Assembly: GCF_902497775.2 (NCBI RefSeq)
Contig: NZ_OZ024668.1
Location: forward strand, 3,580,326 to 3,644,325
DNA: 64,000 nucleotides
Reading direction: 5' to 3'
Source of the DNA: Pseudomonas fluorescens
GTDB lineage: Bacteria > Pseudomonadota > Gammaproteobacteria > Pseudomonadales > Pseudomonadaceae
A model generated the notes under the pieces. The model saw nothing but the letters and a program-made list of their open reading frames with translations, was not told where the DNA came from and ran no database searches. The translations under genes and the position numbers were made by a program. Positions 48,865 through 58,146 of the stretch are shown here, in pieces; the first letter of the stretch is position 1, and each line of letters opens with the position of its first letter.

Positions 48865-51253
48865 CCATCACGTCGCCAAAAGCCAGGCCGAAATGGCAGA
48901 ACTGTTCAGCCAGGACCTGACCACCGGGGTCGGCCGCAGCCTCAAGCACGACAGTGCCGACAAACATGTGTCCGGCGAAGCGGTGTACATCGATGACCGC
49001 CTGGAATTCCCCAACCAGCTGCATGTGTATGCACGCCTGTCCGACCGCGCCCACGCCCGGGTGCTGAGCATCGACACCAGCCCCTGTTACGCCTTCGAAG
49101 GCGTGCGCATCGCGATCACCCACGAAGACCTGCCGGGCCTCAAGGATATCGGCCCGCTGCTGCCCGGCGACCCGCTGCTGGCGATCGACACCGTCGAGTT
49201 CGTCGGCCAGCCGGTGCTTGCCGTCGCTGCCCGCGACCTCGATACCGCGCGCCGCGCGGCCATGGCCGCGATCATCGAATACGAAGACCTGGAGCCGGTG
49301 CTGGATGTGGTCCAGGCGCTGCGCAAAAAACACTTCGTGCTCGACAGCCATACCCACCAGCGCGGCGACTCGGTCAGCGCCCTGGCCAGCGCCCCGCACC
49401 GCCTGCAGGGCACCCTGCACATCGGCGGCCAGGAGCACTTCTACCTGGAAACCCAGATCTCCTCGGTGATGCCCACCGAAGATGGCGGGATGATCGTCTA
49501 CTGCTCGACCCAGAACCCCACCGAAGTGCAGAAGCTGGTGGCCGAAGTGCTCGACGTGCCGATGAACAAGATCGTCGTCGACATGCGCCGCATGGGTGGC
49601 GGTTTTGGCGGCAAGGAAACCCAGGCAGCCAGCCCCGCCTGCTTGTGCGCAGTGATTGCCCACCTCACCGGCCAGCCAACCAAGATGCGCCTGCCGCGGG
49701 TCGAAGACATGCTGATGACCGGCAAACGCCACCCGTTCTACATCGAGTACGACGTCGGTTTCGATGACAACGGCCGCCTGCACGGGATCAACTTCGACCT
49801 GGCCGGCAACTGCGGCTGCTCGCCGGACCTCTCGGCCTCGATTGTCGACCGTGCCATGTTCCACGCCGACAACGCCTACTACCTGGGCGATGCCACCATC
49901 CATGGCCACCGCTGCAAGACCAACACCGCCTCCAACACTGCGTACCGTGGTTTTGGCGGCCCGCAGGGCATGGTCGCCATCGAGGAGGTGATGGACCATA
50001 TCGCCCGCCACCTGGCCCTCGACCCGCTGGCAGTGCGCAAGGCCAACTACTACGGCAAGACCGAGCGCAACGTCACCCACTACTACCAGACCGTCGAGCA
50101 CAACATGCTCGAAGAGATCACCGCCGAGCTCGAAGCCAGCAGTGATTACGCCGAGCGCCGCGAATCGATCCGCCGCTTCAACGCCAACAGCCCGATCCTC
50201 AAGAAAGGCCTGGCACTGACCCCGGTGAAGTTCGGCATCTCGTTCACCGCCAGCTTCCTCAACCAGGCCGGTGCCCTGGTGCACATCTACACCGATGGCA
50301 GCATTCACCTGAACCATGGCGGCACCGAAATGGGTCAAGGCCTGAACACCAAGGTCGCGCAGGTGGTGGCCGAAGTGTTCCAGGTGGATTTCCAGCGCAT
50401 CCAGATCACCGCAACCAACACCGACAAAGTGCCCAACACCTCGCCGACCGCAGCTTCCAGCGGCGCCGACCTGAACGGCAAGGCGGCGCAGAATGCCGCC
50501 GAGATCCTCAAGCAACGCCTGACCGAGTTCGCCGCACGGCAGTACAAAGTCAGCGAGGAAGACGTCGAGTTTCGCAACGGCCACGTGCGCGTGCGCGATG
50601 AAATCCTCAGTTTCGATGCCCTGGTGCAGCAGGCGTATTTCGCCCAGGTTTCGCTGTCGAGCACAGGCTTCTACAAGACCCCGAAAATCTACTACGACCG
50701 CAGCCAGGCCCGTGGCCGGCCGTTCTACTACTTCGCCTTCGGTGCGGCCTGCGCCGAGGTGATCGTCGACACCCTGACCGGCGAGTACAAGATGCTGCGT
50801 ACCGACATCCTCCACGATGTCGGCGCCTCGCTAAACCCGGCCATCGACATCGGCCAGGTCGAGGGCGGCTTCATCCAGGGCATGGGCTGGCTGACCACCG
50901 AAGAGCTGGTGTGGAACGCCAAGGGCAAGCTGATGACCAACGGCCCGGCCAGTTACAAGATCCCGGCGGTGGCCGACATGCCGGTGGATCTGCGGGTGAA
51001 ACTGGTGGAAAACCGCAAGAACCCGGAAGACACGGTGTTCCATTCCAAAGCCGTGGGCGAGCCGCCGTTCATGCTCGGCATTGCCGCCTGGTGCGCGATC
51101 AAGGACGCCGTGGCGAGCCTGGGCGATTACCGCGTGCACCCGCTGATCGATGCGCCGGCGACGCCGGAGCGGGTGCTCTGGGGTTGCGAGCAGATGCGCA
51201 AGGCGCTGGCGGCGCAGCAGCCTGCTACCGAGGTTGAGACAGTGACACCGTGA
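48857..51253 (+). CDS. xdhB: Xanthine dehydrogenase large molybdopterin subunit XdhB
   Basis: A 798-residue molybdenum hydroxylase subunit. Landmarks are GGGFGGKETQAAS, AYRGFGGPQGM, the cofactor-binding GGTEMGQGLNTKVAQ, and the catalytic glutamate motif KAVGEPPFMLG near the C terminus. It hydroxylates hypoxanthine and xanthine to urate. It is translationally coupled to xdhA. Confidence 0.96.
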   Translation: MSNHHVAKSQAEMAELFSQDLTTGVGRSLKHDSADKHVSGEAVYIDDRLEFPNQLHVYARLSDRAHARVLSIDTSPCYAFEGVRIAITHEDLPGLKDIGPLLPGDPLLAIDTVEFVGQPVLAVAARDLDTARRAAMAAIIEYEDLEPVLDVVQALRKKHFVLDSHTHQRGDSVSALASAPHRLQGTLHIGGQEHFYLETQISSVMPTEDGGMIVYCSTQNPTEVQKLVAEVLDVPMNKIVVDMRRMGGGFGGKETQAASPACLCAVIAHLTGQPTKMRLPRVEDMLMTGKRHPFYIEYDVGFDDNGRLHGINFDLAGNCGCSPDLSASIVDRAMFHADNAYYLGDATIHGHRCKTNTASNTAYRGFGGPQGMVAIEEVMDHIARHLALDPLAVRKANYYGKTERNVTHYYQTVEHNMLEEITAELEASSDYAERRESIRRFNANSPILKKGLALTPVKFGISFTASFLNQAGALVHIYTDGSIHLNHGGTEMGQGLNTKVAQVVAEVFQVDFQRIQITATNTDKVPNTSPTAASSGADLNGKAAQNAAEILKQRLTEFAARQYKVSEEDVEFRNGHVRVRDEILSFDALVQQAYFAQVSLSSTGFYKTPKIYYDRSQARGRPFYYFAFGAACAEVIVDTLTGEYKMLRTDILHDVGASLNPAIDIGQVEGGFIQGMGWLTTEELVWNAKGKLMTNGPASYKIPAVADMPVDLRVKLVENRKNPEDTVFHSKAVGEPPFMLGIAAWCAIKDAVASLGDYRVHPLIDAPATPERVLWGCEQMRKALAAQQPATEVETVTP

Positions 51254-51256
51254 GCC

Positions 51257-51333
51257 CGCTATCGCTGGCAAGCCAGCTCCCGCAGGATCTGTGTACACCG
51301 GACCTGTGGGAGCGGGCTCGACCCGCGATGAGG
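51257..51333. repeat. REP-like inverted pair between xdhB and xdhC
   Basis: Right arm GGGAGCGGGCTCGACCCGCG type (51308-51327) and left arm TATCGCTGGCAAGCCAGCTC (51260-51279), two REP variants in opposite orientation. The left arm is more diverged in its inner palindrome (GCTGGCAAGCCAGC). Confidence 0.8.
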
Positions 51334-51363
51334 CCAGCACAGGCACCACATAGGTAACTGAAC

Positions 51364-52209
51364 ATGCACACCTGGATCAACGCCCTGTCCGACCTGCAGT
51401 CCCGCGGCGAGCCCTGCGTACTGGTAACCATCATCGAAGAGCGCGGCTCGACGCCACGCAATGCCGGCTCGAAAATGGTTGTCAGTGCCGAGCAACTATT
51501 CGACACCATCGGCGGCGGCCACCTGGAGTACAAGGCCATGCACATCGCCCGGCAGATGCTCGCCGAGCGCCGCGAAGCCCCGCACCTTGAACGCTTCAGC
51601 CTCGGAGCCAGCCTCGGCCAGTGCTGCGGCGGCGCCACCGTGCTGCTGTTCGAGCCGATGGGCCAGGTGCAGGCGCAGATCGCCGTATTCGGCGCAGGCC
51701 ATGTCGGCCGCGCTCTGGTACCCTTGCTCGCCGCCCTGCCCTGCAAGGTGCGCTGGATCGACTCGCGCGAGCAGGAATTCCCCGAGAGCATTCCCGCCGG
51801 GGTCAGCAAGATCGTCAGTGAAGAGCCGGTGGATGAAGTCGATGAGCTGCCCGTGGGCAGCTACTGCATCGTCATGACCCATAACCATCAGCTGGATCTG
51901 GAACTGACGGCGGCGATCCTCAAGCGCAACGACTTCACCTGGTTCGGCCTGATCGGCTCGAAGACCAAACGCGTCAAGTTCGAGCATCGCCTGCGTGAGC
52001 GCGGCTTCGCCGAGGAACGCCTGCAGCGCATGCATTGCCCGATGGGCATCGCCGAGGTCAAGGGCAAGCTGCCGATCGAGATCGCCGTGTCGATCGCCGC
52101 GCAAATCATTGCCACCTACAACGCCAGCTTTGGCCAGCACAACAACGCTGCCAACACCGGCCCCATTGCCCAATTGCTGCCGCCATCACGGCGCAGCCAA
52201 GCCATATGA
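51364..52209 (+). CDS. xdhC: Xanthine dehydrogenase accessory protein XdhC
   Basis: A 281-residue maturation factor that binds and sulfurates the molybdenum cofactor before insertion into XdhB. It has the N-terminal motif EERGSTPRNAGSKMVV, the cysteine pair LGQCCGGATVLLFE, and a Rossmann fold beginning IAVFGAGHVGRALV. It follows xdhB after the REP pair and precedes guaD by ten bases. Confidence 0.95.
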   Translation: MHTWINALSDLQSRGEPCVLVTIIEERGSTPRNAGSKMVVSAEQLFDTIGGGHLEYKAMHIARQMLAERREAPHLERFSLGASLGQCCGGATVLLFEPMGQVQAQIAVFGAGHVGRALVPLLAALPCKVRWIDSREQEFPESIPAGVSKIVSEEPVDEVDELPVGSYCIVMTHNHQLDLELTAAILKRNDFTWFGLIGSKTKRVKFEHRLRERGFAEERLQRMHCPMGIAEVKGKLPIEIAVSIAAQIIATYNASFGQHNNAANTGPIAQLLPPSRRSQAI

Positions 52210-52219
52210 CGAGAGCCCT

Positions 52220-53524
52220 ATGAGCGCAACCCGCAAAGCCTACCGTGCCGCCATCCTGCACAGCATCGCCGACCCTGCCGAAGTGGGCGTCGAAGCCTCC
52301 TATCAGTATTTCGAAGATGGCCTGCTGCTGATCGACAACGGCAAGATCAGCGCCCTGGGTGATGCCCGCGAGCTGCTGCCGACCCTGGCCGCCGACGTCG
52401 CGGTCGAGCATTACCAGGACGCCCTGATCACCCCGGGCTTTATCGACACCCATATTCACTTCCCGCAGACCGGCATGATCGGTTCCTACGGCGAGCAGTT
52501 ACTGGATTGGCTCAACACCTACACCTTCCCCTGCGAGAAGCAGTTCGCCGACAAGGCGCATGCCGATAAGGTCGCGAAGATCTTCGTTGAAGAACTGCTG
52601 CGCAACGGCACCACCACCGCCCTGGTGTTCGGCAGTGTCCATCCGGAGTCGGTCAATGCCTTCTTCGAAGAGGCCGAGCGCCTGGACCTGCGCATGATCG
52701 CTGGCAAAGTGATGATGGACCGCAATGCCCCGGACTACCTGACCGACACCGCCGAATCCGGCTACACCGAAAGCAAGGCGCTGATCGAGCGCTGGCACGG
52801 CAAGGGCCGCCTGCACTACGCAGTGACCCCACGCTTTGCCCCGACCAGCACCCCGGAGCAACTGACCCTGGCCGGCCAGTTGCTGAGCGAGTATCCCGAC
52901 CTGTACATGCACACCCACCTGAGCGAAAACCTCAAGGAGATCGACTGGGTCAAAGAACTGTTCCCGGAGCGCAAGGGCTACCTGGACGTCTACGACCACT
53001 TCAAGCTGCTCGGCCAACGCTCGGTGTTCGCCCACGGCGTGCACCTGTGCGACGACGAATGCCAGCGCCTGGCCGAAACCGGCTCGGCCGTGGCCTTCTG
53101 CCCGACCTCCAACCTGTTCCTCGGCAGCGGCCTGTTCAACCTGCCACAGGCCGAGAAGTTCAAGGTCAAGGTCGGCCTGGGCACCGACGTCGGCGCCGGA
53201 ACCAGCTTCTCGCTGCTCAACACCCTGAATGAAGCCTACAAGGTCATGCAGTTGCAGGGCGCGCGCCTGAGCCCGTTCAAGTCACTGTACCTGGCAACCT
53301 TGGGCGGCGCCCGGGCACTGAGCCTGGATGACCGTATCGGCAGCCTGCAGCCTGGCAACGATGCCGACTTCGTGGTCCTCGACTACAAGGCCACGGCGCT
53401 GATGGACTACCGCATCCAGCAGTCCAACAGTATCGACGAGACGCTGTTCGTGCTGATGACCCTGGGCGATGACCGCACCGTCAAGCAGACCTTCGCTGCC
53501 GGGCGCTGCGTGCACCAGCGCTAA
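52220..53524 (+). CDS. guaD: Guanine deaminase
   Basis: A 434-residue amidohydrolase that converts guanine to xanthine, feeding XdhABC. Metal ligands and substrate residues are in [35 protein letters not shown] and [12 protein letters not shown]. The ATG at 52220 ([13 protein letters not shown]) was chosen; a longer frame overlaps xdhC. It ends in a 4-base tail-to-tail overlap with the aquaporin gene. Confidence 0.95.
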   Translation: MSATRKAYRAAILHSIADPAEVGVEASYQYFEDGLLLIDNGKISALGDARELLPTLAADVAVEHYQDALITPGFIDTHIHFPQTGMIGSYGEQLLDWLNTYTFPCEKQFADKAHADKVAKIFVEELLRNGTTTALVFGSVHPESVNAFFEEAERLDLRMIAGKVMMDRNAPDYLTDTAESGYTESKALIERWHGKGRLHYAVTPRFAPTSTPEQLTLAGQLLSEYPDLYMHTHLSENLKEIDWVKELFPERKGYLDVYDHFKLLGQRSVFAHGVHLCDDECQRLAETGSAVAFCPTSNLFLGSGLFNLPQAEKFKVKVGLGTDVGAGTSFSLLNTLNEAYKVMQLQGARLSPFKSLYLATLGGARALSLDDRIGSLQPGNDADFVVLDYKATALMDYRIQQSNSIDETLFVLMTLGDDRTVKQTFAAGRCVHQR

Positions 53525-54219
53525 GGCTCGCGGAACAGCCCCTTGTACAACGCGCCGCCGATCACCGCCCCGATCAGCGGCGCCACCCAGAACAACCACA
53601 GTTGCTGCAGCGCCCAGCCACCGACGAAAATCGCCGGCCCCGTGCTGCGCGCCGGGTTCACCGAGGTGTTGGTGACGGGAATCGAGATCAGGTGGATCAG
53701 GGTCAGGGCCAGGCCGATGGCGATCGGTGCAAAGCCTGCCGGGGCACGGCTGTCGGTAGCGCCCATGATGATCAGGATGAACATCGCGGTCATCACCACT
53801 TCACTGGCAAAGCCTGCCGCCAATGAATAGCCGCCGGGTGAATGATCGGCATAGCCGTTGGAGGCCAGCCCCGCCGACAACTCGAAGCCTGCCTTGCCAC
53901 TGGCAATGAAGTAGATCACCGCTGCACCGAGGATCGCCCCGATCACCTGGGCGATGACGTAGGGCAGCAGGTCCTTGAGCGGAAAACGCCCACCCACCAC
54001 CAGCCCGACCGACACTGCGGGGTTCAGATGGCATCCGGAAATATGACCGATGGCGAAAGCCATGGTCAGCACGGTCAGGCCGAAGGCCATGGCCACCCCG
54101 ACCAGGCCGATACCGACGGGGAACGAGGCCGCGATCACCGCACTGCCGCAGCCACCCACCACCAGCCAGAACGTCCCGATCAGTTCAGCACCCATGCGTT
54201 TGCTCAGGGGCATCGACAT
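53521..54219 (-). CDS. aqpZ: Aquaporin Z-type channel
   Basis: A 232-residue six-helix channel with both NPA motifs, [12 protein letters not shown] and [11 protein letters not shown]. The aromatic/arginine filter residues fit a water channel rather than a glycerol facilitator: the residue after the second NPA is Arg and the sequence opens [17 protein letters not shown] like AqpZ. It lies within the purine region on the opposite strand; a link to urate or allantoin movement is possible but not indicated by the sequence. Confidence 0.92.
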   Translation of the reverse strand: MSMPLSKRMGAELIGTFWLVVGGCGSAVIAASFPVGIGLVGVAMAFGLTVLTMAFAIGHISGCHLNPAVSVGLVVGGRFPLKDLLPYVIAQVIGAILGAAVIYFIASGKAGFELSAGLASNGYADHSPGGYSLAAGFASEVVMTAMFILIIMGATDSRAPAGFAPIAIGLALTLIHLISIPVTNTSVNPARSTGPAIFVGGWALQQLWLFWVAPLIGAVIGGALYKGLFREP

Positions 54220-54358
54220 ATACCTGTCCTCAAGTAGTTGAAATTCTACGCATAGCGCGCAAGCCCAACTGCTTGATGAAGGTTTGCGGTGGTTCAGGTG
54301 AGAATCTAGCAGAGGCTGGATAACCTGCCAGTGACCCGCGATTGGGTGTTACTGGCCT

Positions 54359-55126
54359 TCACCCCTTGAGCGGCGCAACCCCACCACGCTTCTTGGTCTG
54401 CAGCAGGTGCGAGAACACTGCATGCAGGTCGTCCGAAGCGCTGTCCTCGTCGAGGTTGAGCTTGCTGTCGATGTGGTCCATGTGGTGCATCATCAGGCTC
54501 ACTGCCTGGTTGACGTCACGGGCCTCGATGGCGTCGATCAGTTGCATGTGCTCGTCGTAGGAGCAATGCGAGCGGTTGCCGCTTTCGTACTGGGCGATGA
54601 TCAGCGAGGTTTGCGACACCAGGCTGCGCTGGAAGCTGATCAAGGGGGCATTGCCCGCCGCTTCCGCCAGTTTCAGGTGGAACTCGCCGGACAGGCGAAT
54701 ACCAGCACCGCGATCGCCGCGGGAAAAGCTGTCACGCTCCTCGCGGACCATCTGGCGCAGTTCGTTGAGTTGCTCGGCAGTGGCGTGCTCGACCGCAAGC
54801 TCGGTGATGGCGCGCTCGACCATGCGCCGCGAGAAGAACACCTGGCGGGCTTCTTCGACCGTCGGGCTGGCCACTACCGCACCGCGGTTGGGCCGCAGCA
54901 GCACCACGCTTTCGTGGGCCAGGCGCGACAGGGCGCGACGGATGATGGTACGGCTGACGCCGAAGATCTCGCCCAGGGCTTCCTCGCTCAACTTGGTACC
55001 CGGCGCCAGACGCTGCTCGAGGATGGCCTCGAAAATGTGCGCGTAGACGATATCGTCCTGGGTTCCGCTACGACCGGCCTTGCCGGTACGCACTGGTTTC
55101 TTGAGAGGTTGCAGCTGTTCGTTCAT
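54359..55126 (-). CDS. GntR-family (FCD) transcriptional regulator beside the purine permease
   Basis: A 255-residue regulator. The winged helix-turn-helix lies near residues 28-95 (ILEQRLAPGTKLSEEALGEIFG, VSRTIIRRALSRLAHE), with an FCD domain after residue 105 (EFHLKLAEAAGN, HMQLIDAIEARD, and HH residues that may bind metal). It is divergent from the purine permease gene. The gap between them holds TTGTATACAA and ATTGTACACA, and the same sites lie before hiuH and puuE. It is the best candidate for the regulator of this ureide regulon. The ATG at 55126 was preferred to a GTG two codons upstream. Confidence 0.85.
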   Translation of the reverse strand: MNEQLQPLKKPVRTGKAGRSGTQDDIVYAHIFEAILEQRLAPGTKLSEEALGEIFGVSRTIIRRALSRLAHESVVLLRPNRGAVVASPTVEEARQVFFSRRMVERAITELAVEHATAEQLNELRQMVREERDSFSRGDRGAGIRLSGEFHLKLAEAAGNAPLISFQRSLVSQTSLIIAQYESGNRSHCSYDEHMQLIDAIEARDVNQAVSLMMHHMDHIDSKLNLDEDSASDDLHAVFSHLLQTKKRGGVAPLKG

Positions 55127-55484
55127 GGGCACTCGAGCACGGAGATCCGCCAGTCGGACCCTGACTGTAATACCAGCCAGTGGGGCGATGGCAAGTCCTG
55201 ATAAGAAATTAAACGATTAAGGTATTGGCACATTGTACACAGCCGCAGGGATTTCTGCAGGTGGCGATGGCCTTTATAGCTACACCAGCAAATTATCTGG
55301 GCACAACAACAAAAACATTATTTGCATTCTTTGTATACAAACGCATAATCCATCCGTGCAACTTCCTGACCCAGAAGTCAACAAACGGTCCGGTGGCCTG
55401 CCATCCCATCCGCCTCACAGAGCCCCCCAGTGCGTGCGCAGGACTGGTTCTGGAAAACAAGAAAAGACTTGAGGAGTACACGCT
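55127..55484. promoter_or_regulatory. Divergent control region between GntR gene and purine permease
   Basis: This 358-base gap contains three operator-like sites: ATTGTACACAG (55232-55242), the perfect palindrome TTGTATACAA (55331-55340), and CTGACCCAGAAGTCAA (55366-55381). The permease ribosome site GAGGAG is at 55471-55476, eight bases before its GTG start. No gene is supported here. Confidence 0.6.
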
Positions 55485-56834
55485 GTGGAAAGCCGCAAAT
55501 CCGACGCCCCTACGCTGGATCTTGCCCCACCGCTCGAAACGAGCTGGCTGGAGCGGATTTTCAAACTCAAGCTACATGGCACCACCGTCAAAACCGAAAT
55601 GATCGCCGGGTTGACCACCTTCATCACCATGGCCTACATCATCTTCGTCAACCCCAACATCATGGCCGATGCTGGCATCGATCACGGCGCGGCGTTCGTC
55701 GCCACCTGCATCGCCGCAGCCCTCGGTTGCCTGTTGATGGGCCTGTACGCCAACTGGCCCGTTGGCCTGGCACCGGGCATGGGCCTCAACGCCTTCTTTA
55801 CCTACACCGTGGTCGGAACCATGGGCTACACCTGGGAAGCTGCGCTGGGCGCGGTGTTCGTCTCTGGGGTACTGTTCATGCTGCTGACCTTGTCGCGGGT
55901 GCGCGAATGGCTGCTCAACAGCATTCCGGTCAGCCTGCGTCATGCCATGGGTGCCGGCGTCGGATTGTTCCTCGGACTGATCGGTCTTAAAACCGCAGGG
56001 ATTGTCGTCGACAGCCCGGCGACCCTGATCAAGCTTGGCTCGCTGCACGAGCCCGGCCCGCTGCTGGCGGCGATCTGCTTTCTGATGATCGCGGTGCTCA
56101 GCTACCACCGGGTGTTTGGCGCGATCCTGATCAGCATCATCAGCGTCACCCTCGCCGGCTGGGGCCTGGGCCTGGTGGAGTACGGCGGACTGTTCTCGCT
56201 GCCGCCGAGCCTGGCGCCGACCTGGATGGCCATGGACGTGGCCGGGGTGTTCAACGTCAGCATGATCGCCGTGGTGTTTGCCTTCCTCTTCGTGCACATG
56301 TTCGACACCGCCGGCACCCTGATGGGCGTGGCCCAGCGGGCCAACCTGGTGAATGCCGACGGGCGCATCGAGAACCTCTCGCGAGCGCTTAAAGCCGACA
56401 GCGCATCGAGTGTGTTCGGTGCCGTGGTCGGCGTACCACCGGTGACCAGCTATGTAGAGAGTGCTGCGGGGGTCGCCGCCGGCGGCCGGACCGGGCTGAC
56501 TGCGGTGGTGGTCGGCCTGTTCTTCATCGCCGCGATGTTCTTCGCTCCGCTGGCCGGGATGATTCCCGCCTATGCCACGGCCGGCGCGCTGATCTACGTG
56601 GCGATGCTGATGATGGGCAGCATGGCCCATATCAACTGGGATGAAGCCACCGACAGCATCCCGGCGATCGTCACTGCGATCATGATGCCGTTGACCTTCT
56701 CCGTCGCTGACGGTATCGCCCTGGGCTTTATCACCTATGTGGTGCTCAAGGCGGGTACCGGTCGCTATAAAGAGATCTCGGCGAGCCTGTGGGTGTTGAC
56801 GGCGATCTTCATTGCCAAGTTTGTGTTCCTGTAA
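55485..56834 (+). CDS. Guanine/hypoxanthine/adenine permease (NCS2, AzgA-like)
   Basis: A 449-residue transporter with about 12-14 membrane segments. It carries AzgA-branch motifs: AGLTTFITMAYIIFVNPNIMADAG, GLAPGMGLNAFFTYTVV, FLFVHMFDTAGTLMGVA and GVPPVTSYVESAAGVAAGGRTGL. These take up adenine, guanine or hypoxanthine with protons. The GTG at 55485 with GAGGAG upstream is the best start. Context with guaD and xdhABC points to guanine and hypoxanthine as substrates. Confidence 0.9.
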   Translation: MESRKSDAPTLDLAPPLETSWLERIFKLKLHGTTVKTEMIAGLTTFITMAYIIFVNPNIMADAGIDHGAAFVATCIAAALGCLLMGLYANWPVGLAPGMGLNAFFTYTVVGTMGYTWEAALGAVFVSGVLFMLLTLSRVREWLLNSIPVSLRHAMGAGVGLFLGLIGLKTAGIVVDSPATLIKLGSLHEPGPLLAAICFLMIAVLSYHRVFGAILISIISVTLAGWGLGLVEYGGLFSLPPSLAPTWMAMDVAGVFNVSMIAVVFAFLFVHMFDTAGTLMGVAQRANLVNADGRIENLSRALKADSASSVFGAVVGVPPVTSYVESAAGVAAGGRTGLTAVVVGLFFIAAMFFAPLAGMIPAYATAGALIYVAMLMMGSMAHINWDEATDSIPAIVTAIMMPLTFSVADGIALGFITYVVLKAGTGRYKEISASLWVLTAIFIAKFVFL

Positions 56835-56856
56835 ACAAGGCGATTGCGAGACAAGG

Positions 56857-56881
56857 GCCTCACCTTCGGGTGGGGCTTTTT
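56857..56881 (+). terminator. Terminator after the purine permease gene
   Basis: GCCTCACC, loop TTC with flanking G, GGTGGGGC, then TTTTTG: a stem with one G-T pair and a T run, 23 bases after the stop. Confidence 0.85.
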
Positions 56882-56898
56882 GTTGTTTGCGAGGGACC

Positions 56899-56953
56899 TA
56901 TCGCGGGTCAAGCCCGCTCCTACACCTGTGGGAGCGGGCTTGACCCGCGATGA
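56899..56953. repeat. Inverted REP pair
   Basis: TATCGCGGGTCAAGCCCGCT and AGCGGGCTTGACCCGCGATG type copies face each other two bases apart, immediately left of the large inverted repeat. Confidence 0.9.
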
Positions 56954-56982
56954 GGCCGCAGAAAAATCACAGGCAAAAAAAA

Positions 56983-57732
56983 GGTTCTTCACGGAATCCT
57001 GGGTTGGGGGGCGCGAGTTTATCCATTCGGTGTGGGGCTGCTGGCCCCTTCCGCCTTTACGGCGGCCTACTTTTCTCTTGGGAAAAGGTAGGCAAAACCG
57101 CTTGCTCCTGCATACGGCCCTACGCTGCGCTTCGGGTCCCCTCGCTACGCCACCTTCCGGGGCATCGCGGCCTACGACTTGCTGCGCCAAGTCTACGTCT
57201 CGCGTCTTCGGCTGACGCCGAAGGTGCTGCGCACCGCCCCTACAAGCACCTCCGCTCGGCCTCCTGAAGTCGCCTTTCGCGGCGCCTGGAAGTACGCGCA
57301 TGAAGATCAAGATCAACATCAAGATGAAGCAAGTCGGTCCTCGCTTCAGCGTCAGCTTGGCGCCGCCATAATCTGCTTTCGCAGATACGTCAGTGCAGGC
57401 GCCGCCCATAACTTCGCGACTTCAGGAGGCTGAGCGTAGGTGTCTGGAGGGGGCTGGTGCGTAGCACCCTTCGGCCCAGGCCGAAGTCGCGAGACGTAGA
57501 CTTGGCGTAGCAAGTCGTAGGCCGCGATGCCCCTGGAAGGCACCGTAGCGAAGGAACCCGGAGCGCAGCGTAGGGCCGTATGCTGGAGCGAGCGGTTTTG
57601 GTTCCTTTTGCCAAGACAAAAGGGACCCGCCGTAAGGGCGGAAGGGGCCAGCAGCAGCGCCACAGTGAATGGATAAGCTAGAAACCTCAACATCCCAACC
57701 CAAGGATCATAGCCTCCGGCAACCCGTGAAGA
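56983..57732. repeat. Large imperfect inverted repeat, about 305 and 337 bp arms with a 107-bp centre
   Basis: The left arm (about 56983-57288) and the reverse complement of the right arm (about 57396-57732) match along their length. Shared blocks include GGTTCTTCACGG, TGGCCCCTTCCGCC, CATACGGCCCTACGCTGCGC, GGCATCGCGGCCTACGACTT, CCAAGTCTACGTCTCGCG and CCTCCTGAAGTCGC. Small gaps and substitutions separate the blocks. It fills most of the 958-base gap between the permease gene and hiuH. Similar sequence blocks are common in Pseudomonas intergenic regions, so each arm is probably one copy of a dispersed repeat family. Open frames inside (for example 57352-57792 minus) follow the repeat and are not called as genes. 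Confidence 0.85.
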
Positions 57733-57735
57733 ACC

Positions 57736-57761
57736 AAAAAAAGCCCGCAGTGTGAGCGGGC
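57736..57761 (-). terminator. Terminator of hiuH
   Basis: On the minus strand: GCCCGC, 7-base loop, GCGGGC, TTTTTTT, 32 bases after the hiuH stop and touching the right end of the inverted repeat. Confidence 0.88.
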
Positions 57762-57792
57762 AAGGACCTACGAAGATTCTTCTAGCGACCAA

Positions 57793-58146
57793 CTAGCTTC
57801 CACGATAGGTCGAGTAACTGTACGGCGAGATCAACAGCGGTACGTGGTAGTGATCCTGCTCGGCGCTGATGCCGAAACGCAGTACCACCACATCAAGGAA
57901 AGCAGGCTCGGGCAGTTGTACGCCGCGGGCACGGTAGTAGTCGCCGGCGCTGAACTGCAGTTGGTAGACGCCGCTGCGGTAATCATCGCCTTGCAGCAGC
58001 GGCGCGTCACAACGGCCATCGCTGTTGGTCAGGGTAGTGTTCACCAGCTCCAACTGCTGGCCTTCGACCCGGTACAGCTCGACCTTGATCGAGCTGCCAG
58101 GGCAGCCATGAGCGGCATCCAGTACATGCGTGGTCAAACGTCCCAT
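57793..58146 (-). CDS. hiuH: 5-hydroxyisourate hydrolase (transthyretin-like)
   Basis: A 117-residue enzyme of the transthyretin-related family. It has LTTHVLDAAHGCPGSSIKVELYR at the start, the TNSDGRCD turn, and the diagnostic C-terminal tetrapeptide YRGS. It hydrolyses 5-hydroxyisourate, the PuuD product, to OHCU. It is divergent from puuE and uraD. Confidence 0.96.
   Translation of the reverse strand: MGRLTTHVLDAAHGCPGSSIKVELYRVEGQQLELVNTTLTNSDGRCDAPLLQGDDYRSGVYQLQFSAGDYYRARGVQLPEPAFLDVVVLRFGISAEQDHYHVPLLISPYSYSTYRGS

Noticed and set aside
57352..57792. A 146-codon minus-strand frame within the large inverted repeat.
   Set aside because: It follows the repeat sequence; the facing copy does not keep the same frame, so it is unlikely to be a protein gene.
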